NCBI GenBank assembly: GCA_031177555.1
Contig: JAPSGM010000061.1
Location: forward strand, 1 to 8,988
DNA: 8,988 bases
Source: Chloroflexota bacterium
GTDB taxonomy: Bacteria > Chloroflexota > Limnocylindria > QHBO01
Direction of reading: 5' to 3'
The translations under genes and the position numbers were made by a program. The notes under the pieces were generated by a model. The model ran no database searches. It had not been told where the DNA came from and saw only the letters and a program-made list of their open reading frames with translations. The number at the start of each line of letters is the position of its first letter. Position 1 is the stretch's first letter. Below are positions 1-6,213 of the stretch, piece by piece.

Positions 1-2
1 AC

Positions 3-782
3 CTTCCGGCGGCGCCGCTGGGGCCCGCCGGCGTGGCGGTGCTCGCGTCGCTGGGCATCGGGGAGCTGGCGCTGCGTCGCCCGCCGCGGGTGGCCATCCT
101 CTCCACCGGCGACGAGCTGCGGGCCCCCGGCGAGCCCCTGGCGCCGGGCCAGATCCACGACGCCAACTCGTTCTCCCTGGCCGCGGCGATCGTCGAGGCG
201 GGCGGGGCGCCGGTCCAGCTGCCGCGCGCGCCGGATGACGAGGCGGAGATCGCCGGCGTCCTGCGCGCCGCGCTGCCGGAGGCGGACGTGCTCGTGGCCA
301 GCGGCGGGGTGTCGGTGGGTCGCCACGACCACGTGCGCGCGGTCATCGAGCGGCTCGGCAGCCTCGACTTCTGGCGCATCCGCGTTCAGCCGGGCAAGCC
401 GCTCGCCTTCGGGGCGATCGACGGCCGGCCGGTGATCGGCCTGCCCGGTAACCCGGTCAGCGCGCTGGTCACCTTCGAGCTGTTCGTACGGCCGCTGCTG
501 CGCGCCATGCTGGGGCTGTCCGGCAGCGGGCGGCCGGTGCTGCGCGCCGTGGCCGAGTCGCGCATCCCGAAGGACGCCGAGCGGCGCGCCTACCTGCGGG
601 TCCTGGTCCGCCACGCCCCGTCCGGCGGCGAGTACCTGGCAGAGGCGGCCGGCGGCCAGGGATCGGCGCAGCTGCGGCCGTTGGCGGCGGCGAACGCGCT
701 GCTGGTGGTGCCGGAGGGGGAGTCGGCCGCCGAGCCGGGGCGGGCGTACGACGCGCTGCTCCTCGGGGAGCTGACCGCATGA
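3..782 (+). CDS. moeA: Molybdopterin molybdenumtransferase MoeA, 5'-truncated by the window edge
   Basis: MoeA inserts molybdate into adenylylated molybdopterin (MPT-AMP), the last step of basic molybdenum-cofactor synthesis in the cytoplasm. The reading frame is open from base 3, and the 259 visible residues are the C-terminal part of a protein usually near 400 residues. The GTG at 33 is therefore an internal codon, not the start. Family motifs are in the right order: STGDEL (102-119), the PGQIHDANS stretch, SGGVSVG followed by a conserved Asp (from 300), PGKPLAFG, and GLPGNPVSA (438-464), which closes the MogA/MoeA-like MPT-binding fold. The last about 80 residues match the small C-terminal beta-barrel (MoeA domain IV). 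Its stop codon overlaps the next start as ATGA (779-782), so it is probably co-transcribed and translationally coupled with the moaC-moaB fusion. About 140 N-terminal residues lie outside the window. I am sure of the family. Confidence 0.95.
   Translation, partial: LPAAPLGPAGVAVLASLGIGELALRRPPRVAILSTGDELRAPGEPLAPGQIHDANSFSLAAAIVEAGGAPVQLPRAPDDEAEIAGVLRAALPEADVLVASGGVSVGRHDHVRAVIERLGSLDFWRIRVQPGKPLAFGAIDGRPVIGLPGNPVSALVTFELFVRPLLRAMLGLSGSGRPVLRAVAESRIPKDAERRAYLRVLVRHAPSGGEYLAEAAGGQGSAQLRPLAAANALLVVPEGESAAEPGRAYDALLLGELTA
765..770 (+). promoter_or_regulatory. Ribosome binding site of the moaC-moaB fusion gene
   Basis: GGGGAG lies inside the end of moeA, eight bases before the ATG at 779. Together with the ATGA stop/start overlap it supports 779 as the true start and coupled translation from moeA. 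Confidence 0.6.
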
Positions 783-1777
783 GCCGGCGGCCGACGCACC
801 TGGACGCGGATGGCGCCGCGCGGATGGTGGACGTCGGCGACAAGCCGGTCACCGCCCGCCGCGCCGTGGCGGCCGCGACCGTCCACATGCGACCGGATGT
901 CCTTGCCCAGCTGCTGGAGGCCGGCGGCCCGAAGGGCGACGCGTTTGGCGTCGCCAGGCTGGCGGGCATCGCCGGCGCGAAGCGCACGTCCGACCTCGTC
1001 CCGCTGTGCCATCCGCTGCCACTCGACCGCGTCGACGTCGGCCTGGCGCCCGATGCCGACGCCGGCACGGTGCTCATCCGCGCCGAGGTGCGCGCCACGG
1101 CGCGCACCGGCGTCGAGATGGAGGCGCTGACCGCCGCCAGCGTGGCGGCGCTGACGCTGTACGACATGGCCAAGGCGCTCCAGCGCGACATCGTCATCGA
1201 GCGGGTCGAGCTGCTGGAGAAGTCCGGCGGCCGAAGCGGCGCCTGGTCCCGCATCGAGCCCGCACCGCCGGCTCCCGAGGCGCGACCAGCCCGCGCGGAG
1301 CACGAGGCGCTGGTCATCACCTGCTCGAACCGCTCGGCGGCGGGGGAGCGCGAGGACGCATCGGGCCCGGCGCTGGTTGCGATGCTGCGCGACGCCGGCT
1401 GGGACGTGGCGCCCCGGGCAGAGGTGGTGCCGGACGAGGTGGCGGCCATCGCCACTGCCCTGGCCCGCGCCGCCGATGCTGGCCACCGGCTGGTGCTGAC
1501 CACCGGGGGAACCGGCCTGACGCCGACCGACGTCACCCCGGCGGCCACGCGCCGGGTCATCGAGCGCGAGGCGCCCGGACTGGCTGAGCTCATGCGGTCC
1601 GCCGGCGTGGCTTCGACGCCGATGGCGGCGCTGTCCGGCGGCGTGGTGGGGGCACGTGGCGCGACGCTGATCGCCAACCTGCCCGGCTCGCCCCGCGGCG
1701 CCACCGAGTCGCTGCAGGCGCTGCTGCCGGTGCTGCGCCATGCGGTGGAGCAGCTGGCCGGCAGCGACCACCACTGA
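779..1777 (+). CDS. moaCB: Bifunctional MoaC/MoaB molybdenum-cofactor fusion protein
   Basis: This 332-residue protein joins two cofactor-synthesis enzymes. Residues about 5-156 are MoaC, which with MoaA converts GTP to cyclic pyranopterin monophosphate. The signatures are PKGD with Lys52, the KRTSDLVPLCHPL block (68-80, His78), GVEMEALTA (111-119) and YDMAK (128-132). Asp129 and Lys132 fall where the E. coli enzyme has its catalytic Asp128 and Lys131. A Pro/Ala-rich linker (about 160-175) leads to a MoaB/Mog domain, which adenylylates molybdopterin. That domain shows the CSNRSAAGERED motif, TTGGTGLTPTDVTP (241-254) and NLPGSPRGATESL near the end. The first motif has Asn where many Mog proteins have Asp (SDR), a variant I recall from related actinobacterial proteins. 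Fused MoaC/MoaB is a known family architecture. The start overlaps the moeA stop, and the two act in the same pathway. No sign of damage is seen. Confidence 0.95.
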   Translation: MSRRPTHLDADGAARMVDVGDKPVTARRAVAAATVHMRPDVLAQLLEAGGPKGDAFGVARLAGIAGAKRTSDLVPLCHPLPLDRVDVGLAPDADAGTVLIRAEVRATARTGVEMEALTAASVAALTLYDMAKALQRDIVIERVELLEKSGGRSGAWSRIEPAPPAPEARPARAEHEALVITCSNRSAAGEREDASGPALVAMLRDAGWDVAPRAEVVPDEVAAIATALARAADAGHRLVLTTGGTGLTPTDVTPAATRRVIEREAPGLAELMRSAGVASTPMAALSGGVVGARGATLIANLPGSPRGATESLQALLPVLRHAVEQLAGSDHH

Positions 1778-1782
1778 GCTGA

Positions 1783-1795
1783 CGCCGGCGGCCGA
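1783..1795 (+). repeat. 13-base direct repeat, copy 1
   Basis: CGCCGGCGGCCGA occurs here and again at 1846-1858, 63 bases on, in the gap after the moaC-moaB fusion. The two copies flank the weak -10-like element at 1812. The function is unknown. In such GC-rich DNA a 13-mer of only C, G and one A could recur by chance. Confidence 0.5.
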
Positions 1796-1808
1796 CGCTC
1801 GACCGGAG

Positions 1809-1817
1809 TGCTACGCT
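1809..1817 (+). promoter_or_regulatory. Possible extended -10 element upstream of the Asp-box gene
   Basis: TGcTACGCT fits an extended -10 (TG, one base, TAnnnT). No convincing -35 hexamer lies 16-18 bases upstream. If used, transcription would start near 1824 and leave a leader of about 150 bases before the TTG start. The element is partly covered by a 6-bp inverted repeat (GCTGAG 1815-1820 with CTCAGC 1833-1838). A second AT-rich patch (TAAAAAT, 1859-1865) stands out in this GC-rich gap and is an alternative -10. Neither is certain. Confidence 0.3.
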
Positions 1818-1845
1818 GAGGCCGCCCTGACGCTCAGCAGCCTGG

Positions 1846-1858
1846 CGCCGGCGGCCGA
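1846..1858 (+). repeat. 13-base direct repeat, copy 2
   Basis: This is the second perfect copy of CGCCGGCGGCCGA (first at 1783-1795). It is followed at once by the AT-rich TAAAAAT patch. It could be a regulator site or simply low-complexity GC sequence. Confidence 0.5.
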
Positions 1859-1971
1859 TAAAAATCACCCGAGCACGACGATGCCTGCGAGGTGATGCCA
1901 GCGATCAGCCAACCAGGGCCAGCGAGGCCCATCCGCCATCCAAAGCCTGCTTTGTGCTGGGGGTATTCGCG

Positions 1972-3858
1972 TTGACGAAATCACGAAAGCTTGTGAAGCA
2001 CCTCATCGTGCTGACCACGAGCATCGGCCTGCTGTTGAGCAACGTCCTGCCCGTGGCCGGCGTGACTGATATCGTGGCCGGCGACGACGCGGTGACGGGT
2101 CAGGTGTACGTGCGCCACGACGGGGGCACCGACCGGGCCATCGAGCACTGCAACGACACGACCACCAATCCCGCGCCGGACGAAGATCCGGATGACGGCG
2201 ACGCCGACAACAACGACGGCGGCAGCCGGCGGCAAGCAAACGAGCCGTTCACCGTCATCGATCCCACCGATCCAATGACCGTGGTCGCGGGCTGGAATGA
2301 CTACTGCCAGACGGACATCGGTGCGGGATGGCAGGGCTTCGCCTACTCGCGCGACGGCGGTCAGAACTGGGTCGACTCCTTCGTGCCGGGCTACCCCGCC
2401 GACACGTCCGCCGAGGGGATGGCATCTCCGCTCCACGGCCGCAACACCGAGGCTGGCGATCCCATCGCCGCGTTCGACAACGACGGCAACCTGTACGTCG
2501 GCGGCATCAGCTTCAACCGCGCCGGCGCCATCAACGGTCACGTCTACGTGGCGAGCTACGCGGCCAACGACGTGGCCATCCCCGGCGACACGCCCGACTA
2601 TCCGGTGGACTATCTCCGGACCCGTATCGTGGGCCGCGGCACGCCATCGCGGAACTTCCAGGGGATCTTCCAGGACAAGCCGATGCTCGAGGTCGACCGC
2701 ACCGGCGGCGGCGACGACGGCAACGTGTATGTCTGCTGGAGCCGGTTCACCGGGTTCGGCCACAACAAGATCCAGTTCAGCCGCTCGACGAATGGCGGCG
2801 TCACCTTCTCGCGGCCCATCAACCTGACGGCACACGGAAAGACCGGCTCGGTCCAGGGCTGTGACATCGCCGTGGAGGGCGACGGCGACGTGTACGTCAC
2901 CTTCCGGACCTTCGCCGATCCCAGCGTTCCCGCCGAGAACGCCCTGTACTTCGTGCGATCGACCAACGGCGGCGCGTCGTTCGGCAGGCCCCACAAGATC
3001 CGCAGCATCGTCCCGTATGCGCCGGCCGATCCGACCCGCGACTGTGGTGACGGTCCATTCCTGTGCCGGAGCGAGTTCGTGTTCGCGCGCACCCCGCTGG
3101 AGCCGCGCGTGACGGCCGACCAGAACAGCTCGAGCAACGGGGTGCATCTCGTCTACAACGAGGTCGACCCCGAGACGATCGTCGACTCCACCACGACCTA
3201 CAGCTCGGCGGGCGGCGGCCGCGTCGGCCGATCCGTGGTCTACGTGGTGAGCTCCACGAACAACGGCAGGGACTGGTCGGAACCGGTCGCGGTCGACGAG
3301 GCCGCGGGCATGGGCCACCAGTTCTTCCCGGACATCGACGCGCTGAACGGGGTGCTGGCGGCGGTGTGGCAGGACAGCCGCACCGACCCGTGCTACTCCG
3401 TCCAGCTCCCGATGGGCAACACCGCCGACGCGACGGCGTGCGGCACGGAGGTGGTGAACACCTTCGTGGCCTCGTCGACGGACGGCGCTGCCACGTGGTC
3501 TGCCTCGCTGAAAATCAGCTCGGTAGGTCACCAGCCGAACTACGAGATGTTCGGCAGCCGGGACATCCCATTCCAGGGTGACTACAACTGGATCTCGATC
3601 GCCCAGGTCGGCGGCGGCCTCGAGGCCTACGCATCGTGGACGGATAACAGGGACGTCGTCCCCGGTACCGATCCGCGCGAGGCGGAGCAGGACGGCTTCG
3701 ACGTCCTGCAGTGCCGCATCGACCTCGGTGAAGAAGAGGACGCCAGCGGCTTCGACGGGCCGCGCGCCCGCGCGGACCAGCCGTTCAGCGGCGACAACTG
3801 CGGCAACGCCGGCGGCCTCGACCAGAACATCTACGGCAACCGCGTGAGCCTGCCGTAG
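1972..3858 (+). CDS. Secreted Asp-box (BNR-repeat) beta-propeller protein, sialidase-like fold
   Basis: I start this gene at TTG 1972, which a G-rich stretch (1958-1963) precedes by eight bases. That gives 628 residues beginning MTKSRKLVKH, a basic n-region, followed by a hydrophobic core (LIVLTTSIGLLLSNVLPVAG): a textbook export signal with cleavage near residue 30. GTG 1954 in the same frame adds six residues but has no ribosome site and lies in a small hairpin. The mature part has five Asp-box-like motifs (S-x-D/N-x-G-x-T/D-W/F) at about 126-133, 272-279, 330-337, 428-435 and 502-509; the last is degenerate. These mark a sialidase-type beta-propeller. Ten cysteines after the signal could form disulfides. 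An Asp-rich stretch (about 68-84) might bind calcium. I cannot assign a substrate, and true sialidase activity is not shown, because Asp-boxes also occur in non-enzymatic binding proteins. It appears to be a single transcription unit, closed by the hairpin at 3874. Confidence 0.8.
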   Translation: MTKSRKLVKHLIVLTTSIGLLLSNVLPVAGVTDIVAGDDAVTGQVYVRHDGGTDRAIEHCNDTTTNPAPDEDPDDGDADNNDGGSRRQANEPFTVIDPTDPMTVVAGWNDYCQTDIGAGWQGFAYSRDGGQNWVDSFVPGYPADTSAEGMASPLHGRNTEAGDPIAAFDNDGNLYVGGISFNRAGAINGHVYVASYAANDVAIPGDTPDYPVDYLRTRIVGRGTPSRNFQGIFQDKPMLEVDRTGGGDDGNVYVCWSRFTGFGHNKIQFSRSTNGGVTFSRPINLTAHGKTGSVQGCDIAVEGDGDVYVTFRTFADPSVPAENALYFVRSTNGGASFGRPHKIRSIVPYAPADPTRDCGDGPFLCRSEFVFARTPLEPRVTADQNSSSNGVHLVYNEVDPETIVDSTTTYSSAGGGRVGRSVVYVVSSTNNGRDWSEPVAVDEAAGMGHQFFPDIDALNGVLAAVWQDSRTDPCYSVQLPMGNTADATACGTEVVNTFVASSTDGAATWSASLKISSVGHQPNYEMFGSRDIPFQGDYNWISIAQVGGGLEAYASWTDNRDVVPGTDPREAEQDGFDVLQCRIDLGEEEDASGFDGPRARADQPFSGDNCGNAGGLDQNIYGNRVSLP

Positions 3859-3873
3859 CAGACCCTCCTTCGA

Positions 3874-3906
3874 GACGAGGGGCGGGGCGATGCCTCGCCC
3901 CTCGTC
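3874..3906 (+). terminator. GC-rich hairpin terminator after the Asp-box gene
   Basis: GACGAGGGGCGGGGC (3874-3888) pairs with GCCTCGCCCCTCGTC (3892-3906) across a three-base GAT loop. That gives 15 pairs, one of them G-U. It begins 16 bases after the stop at 3858. No T-run follows, so this would be a U-less intrinsic terminator of the kind proposed for high-GC bacteria, or a 3'-end stabiliser. It separates the secreted-protein gene from the membrane Fe-S gene. Confidence 0.75.
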
Positions 3907-3923
3907 GCTGCCATGCTCGCAGG

Positions 3924-3929
3924 TAGCAT
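3924..3929 (+). promoter_or_regulatory. Possible -10 box for the EtfD-like gene
   Basis: TAGCAT ends nine bases before the ATG at 3939, and no Shine-Dalgarno sequence lies between them. This spacing would put transcription start at or just before the ATG, giving a leaderless or near-leaderless mRNA as proposed for the gene at 6214. No clear -35 is seen, since the expected position falls in the terminator stem. Confidence 0.35.
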
Positions 3930-3938
3930 GGGCGCCGA

Positions 3939-6134
3939 ATGGAGATCACGATCCCGCTCTATCCCCTGATCGTCGTCCCCGTGGCCCTCGCCGGCTACCT
4001 GTTCTGGCGCCGGGCCCGGTGGCACTGGGCGGTCCTGCGGTCCGGACAGCCGCTCGAGCGGACGGACCAGCCGCTGCGGCGGATCTGGGGCTTCGTGGTC
4101 TACGTCATCGCCCAGAAGCGCCTGCTGCAGGACCCCGCTCCCGGCCTCATGCACGCGGCGATCTTCTGGGGCTTCCTGGCGCTTCTGGTCACCACCGGAA
4201 ACTACTTCGCCAACGGGCTGGTGGAGCTGGTGCTGGCCTGGCCGCTCGGCGGCGTCCTATGGGCGATCGCGGTGGCGCTGGCCAACCTGTTCATCGCGCT
4301 GGTGCTGGCCGCCGTGCTGTACGCCGCCTGGCGCCGGGTCGTGGTGCGACCGCCCCGCCTGGCCCTGAGCCGCGACGCCTTCCGCATCCTTGGCCTGATC
4401 AGCGCCGTGGTCCTCACCGAGCTGGCGGGCGATGCCCTGCGGTTCGTGGCCGTCCCCGACGATCCCGCCCGTGACTGGGCCCTGCTGGCCACGCCGCTGG
4501 CCAATGTGCTGCAGCCCATCGGCCCGGAGGCGGCGGCGGCCGGCTATGGCGCCTTCGCCTGGCTGCACATCGGCTTCGTGCTGCTCTTCGGCACGTACCT
4601 GCCCTACAGCAAGCACCTGCACATCCTCACCAGCGAGCCGAACGTGTACTTCCGCAGCCTGGAGCCGCGCGGCGCGCTGCGGAAGATGGACCTGGAGGCG
4701 GAGCCGGTCGATGGAGTCGAGCCGACGTTCGGCGCCAGGAGCCTGACTGACCTGACCTGGCGGCACCTGCTCGACCCGATGAGCTGCACCGAGTGCGGGC
4801 GCTGCATGGAGTTCTGTCCGGCCTCGATGACCGGCAAGACGCTGAGCCCGAAGCACTTCATGGAGGGCCTGCGCGACCAGATCGCGGCGGCGGAGACGGC
4901 GCTGGCCGCGGCGGCCGGGGCGCAACGGGCGGCGAGGGGCGGCGCCGACGGCGGCGTGGAGGCGTCCGATGCGTCGCTGGCCCTCGCCCGCGAGCGGGCG
5001 GAGGAGGCCCTCGCGCTGCCCCTGGTCGACAACACCATCCCCGAGGAGGCGATCTGGCAGTGCACCACCTGTGGCTGGTGCGTGGAGGGATGCCCCGTGC
5101 TGATCGAGCACGTGGACAGCATCGTGGAGATCCGCCGCAACCTTGTGCTGGAGGAAGGGCGCAACCCGAAGGAGCTCAACGCGGCCTTCCGCAACATGGA
5201 GACCGCCGGCAATCCCTGGGGCCAGCCGCGCAGCGCGCGGCTGGATTGGGCCAAGGGACTGGACGTCCCGGTGCTGGGGCAGGCCTCCGGCACTCCATCG
5301 GTCCACGCCGATGGCGACGATGCCGGCCGGCGCTGGCGCACGGTGTACGGTCGGGGCCGCCAGGCGCCGATCCTGTACTGGGTCGGCTGCGCGGGCGCCT
5401 TCGACGACCGCAACCGGCGAGTGGTGCGCGCCATGGCCCAGCTGCTGCGCCAGGCCGACGTGCCGTTCGCGGTGCTGGGCACGGGCGAGACGTGCAGCGG
5501 CGATCCCGCGCGGCGAGCCGGCAACGAGTACCTGTTCCAGATGCTGGCCGGGGAGAACGTGGCGACCCTCAACGACGTTGCCGTGCAGCACGGGATCCAC
5601 ACCATCGTAGCCAGCTGTCCGCACTGCTTCAACACGATCCGCAACGAGTACGCGCAGCTCGGCCTGGGGACGTTCGAAGTCATCCACCACACCCAGCTGC
5701 TCGACGTGCTGGTCGAGCAGGGCCGCCTGCAGCCGACCGAGCACCGCGAGGCTGTGGTCGCCTACCACGACGCCTGCTACCTGGGCCGCTACAACGACGT
5801 GTACGAGCCGGGCCGCCGGGTGGTGGCCTCGGTCCCCGGCCAGGAGGTGGCCGAGATGACCCTGCACCACCGCAAGGGCCTGTGCTGCGGCGCGGGCGGC
5901 GCGCGGATGTGGATGGAGGAGCACGAGGGAGAGCGCATCAACCACCGCCGCACCCGCCAGGCCCTGGAGACCGAGGCGGGCGCCATCGCCACCGCCTGCC
6001 CGTTCTGCCTGGTGATGCTCCGTGACGGGGTGAACGACCTGGGCCGGACCGATGTCGTCGTCGCCGACGTTGCCGAGCTGCTGGCCGAGGCGACCGGCGC
6101 CTGGAGCCGGCCGGATCCCACGGTTCCCGCGTAA
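3939..6134 (+). CDS. EtfD/FadF-type membrane iron-sulfur oxidoreductase (ETF:quinone type)
   Basis: This 731-residue protein has the domain order of B. subtilis FadF, M. tuberculosis EtfD (Rv0338c) and ETF:menaquinone oxidoreductases. These move electrons from electron-transfer flavoprotein, reduced by acyl-CoA dehydrogenases, to the membrane quinone pool. The first about 225 residues resemble nitrate-reductase gamma (NarI). They have five probable helices (about 7-23, 72-90, 105-130, 148-165, 203-222), with His72, His210 and His226/His228 as heme-b ligand candidates. Positive loops place the rest in the cytoplasm. Two [4Fe-4S] motifs follow: Cys283/286/289/293 and Cys375/378/381/385. Two CCG domains come next, with Cys484, Cys519, Cys560/563, then Cys613, Cys649/650, Cys687/690. 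The Cys519 site reads CSGDPARR, with one Cys rather than a pair. An Ala-rich stretch (about 312-360) separates the two cluster motifs. The length is close to FadF. No etfAB or acyl-CoA dehydrogenase gene is adjacent, so the partner is inferred; a heterodisulfide-reductase-like role with another donor is the alternative. Confidence 0.85.
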   Translation: MEITIPLYPLIVVPVALAGYLFWRRARWHWAVLRSGQPLERTDQPLRRIWGFVVYVIAQKRLLQDPAPGLMHAAIFWGFLALLVTTGNYFANGLVELVLAWPLGGVLWAIAVALANLFIALVLAAVLYAAWRRVVVRPPRLALSRDAFRILGLISAVVLTELAGDALRFVAVPDDPARDWALLATPLANVLQPIGPEAAAAGYGAFAWLHIGFVLLFGTYLPYSKHLHILTSEPNVYFRSLEPRGALRKMDLEAEPVDGVEPTFGARSLTDLTWRHLLDPMSCTECGRCMEFCPASMTGKTLSPKHFMEGLRDQIAAAETALAAAAGAQRAARGGADGGVEASDASLALARERAEEALALPLVDNTIPEEAIWQCTTCGWCVEGCPVLIEHVDSIVEIRRNLVLEEGRNPKELNAAFRNMETAGNPWGQPRSARLDWAKGLDVPVLGQASGTPSVHADGDDAGRRWRTVYGRGRQAPILYWVGCAGAFDDRNRRVVRAMAQLLRQADVPFAVLGTGETCSGDPARRAGNEYLFQMLAGENVATLNDVAVQHGIHTIVASCPHCFNTIRNEYAQLGLGTFEVIHHTQLLDVLVEQGRLQPTEHREAVVAYHDACYLGRYNDVYEPGRRVVASVPGQEVAEMTLHHRKGLCCGAGGARMWMEEHEGERINHRRTRQALETEAGAIATACPFCLVMLRDGVNDLGRTDVVVADVAELLAEATGAWSRPDPTVPA

Positions 6135-6144
6135 ACATCCCGAA

Positions 6145-6174
6145 TCCGCAGACTCGACCGGTGAATCCTGCGGA
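6145..6174 (+). promoter_or_regulatory. 30-bp dyad, candidate operator of the Lrp/AsnC-type regulator
   Basis: TCCGCAG (6145-6151) and CTGCGGA (6168-6174) form a perfect 7-bp inverted repeat. The palindrome ACCGGT (6157-6162) lies exactly on the same centre (6159.5). Overall 11 of 15 position pairs are complementary. The dyad ends three bases before the -35 hexamer of the regulator gene. Lrp/AsnC proteins bind as dimers to dyads and often regulate their own genes, so autoregulation is a reasonable inference. A weak hairpin terminator for the gene ending at 6134 is the alternative, but no T-run follows. Confidence 0.5.
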
Positions 6175-6177
6175 AAG

Positions 6178-6207
6178 TTGACCCCGGCCGGCTCGCCCGG
6201 CTAGTCT
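6178..6207 (+). promoter_or_regulatory. Promoter of the regulator/aminotransferase operon, leaderless type
   Basis: The -35 TTGACC (6178-6183) and -10 TAGTCT (6202-6207) are separated by 18 bases. Six bases lie between the -10 and the ATG at 6214, so the expected start of transcription is the A of the start codon. No Shine-Dalgarno sequence precedes the gene, which agrees with a leaderless mRNA. Confidence 0.65.
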
Positions 6208-6213
6208 TCGCCC

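Noticed and set aside
1954..1971. GTG 1954 as start of the Asp-box protein
   Set aside because: No ribosome site precedes it, it sits in a small hairpin, and it would put hydrophobic residues before the basic n-region of the signal peptide. It is not excluded.
1861..1971. Possible c-di-GMP (GEMM) or other riboswitch in the leader
   Set aside because: The CCAAAGCCTG stretch recalls part of the GEMM consensus. I cannot fold the required paired helices or find the other conserved blocks, so no call is made.
1981..3531. 516-codon open frame on the minus strand opposite the Asp-box gene
   Set aside because: The + strand frame has a signal peptide and Asp-boxes. The minus frame has only low-complexity Val/Arg/Ala/Gly sequence and no start context.
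4257..5945. 562-codon open frame on the minus strand
   Set aside because: It lies fully inside the EtfD-like gene, its product shows no family motif and is rich in Arg, Gly, His and Ala. Long antisense frames are expected when third codon positions are mostly G or C.
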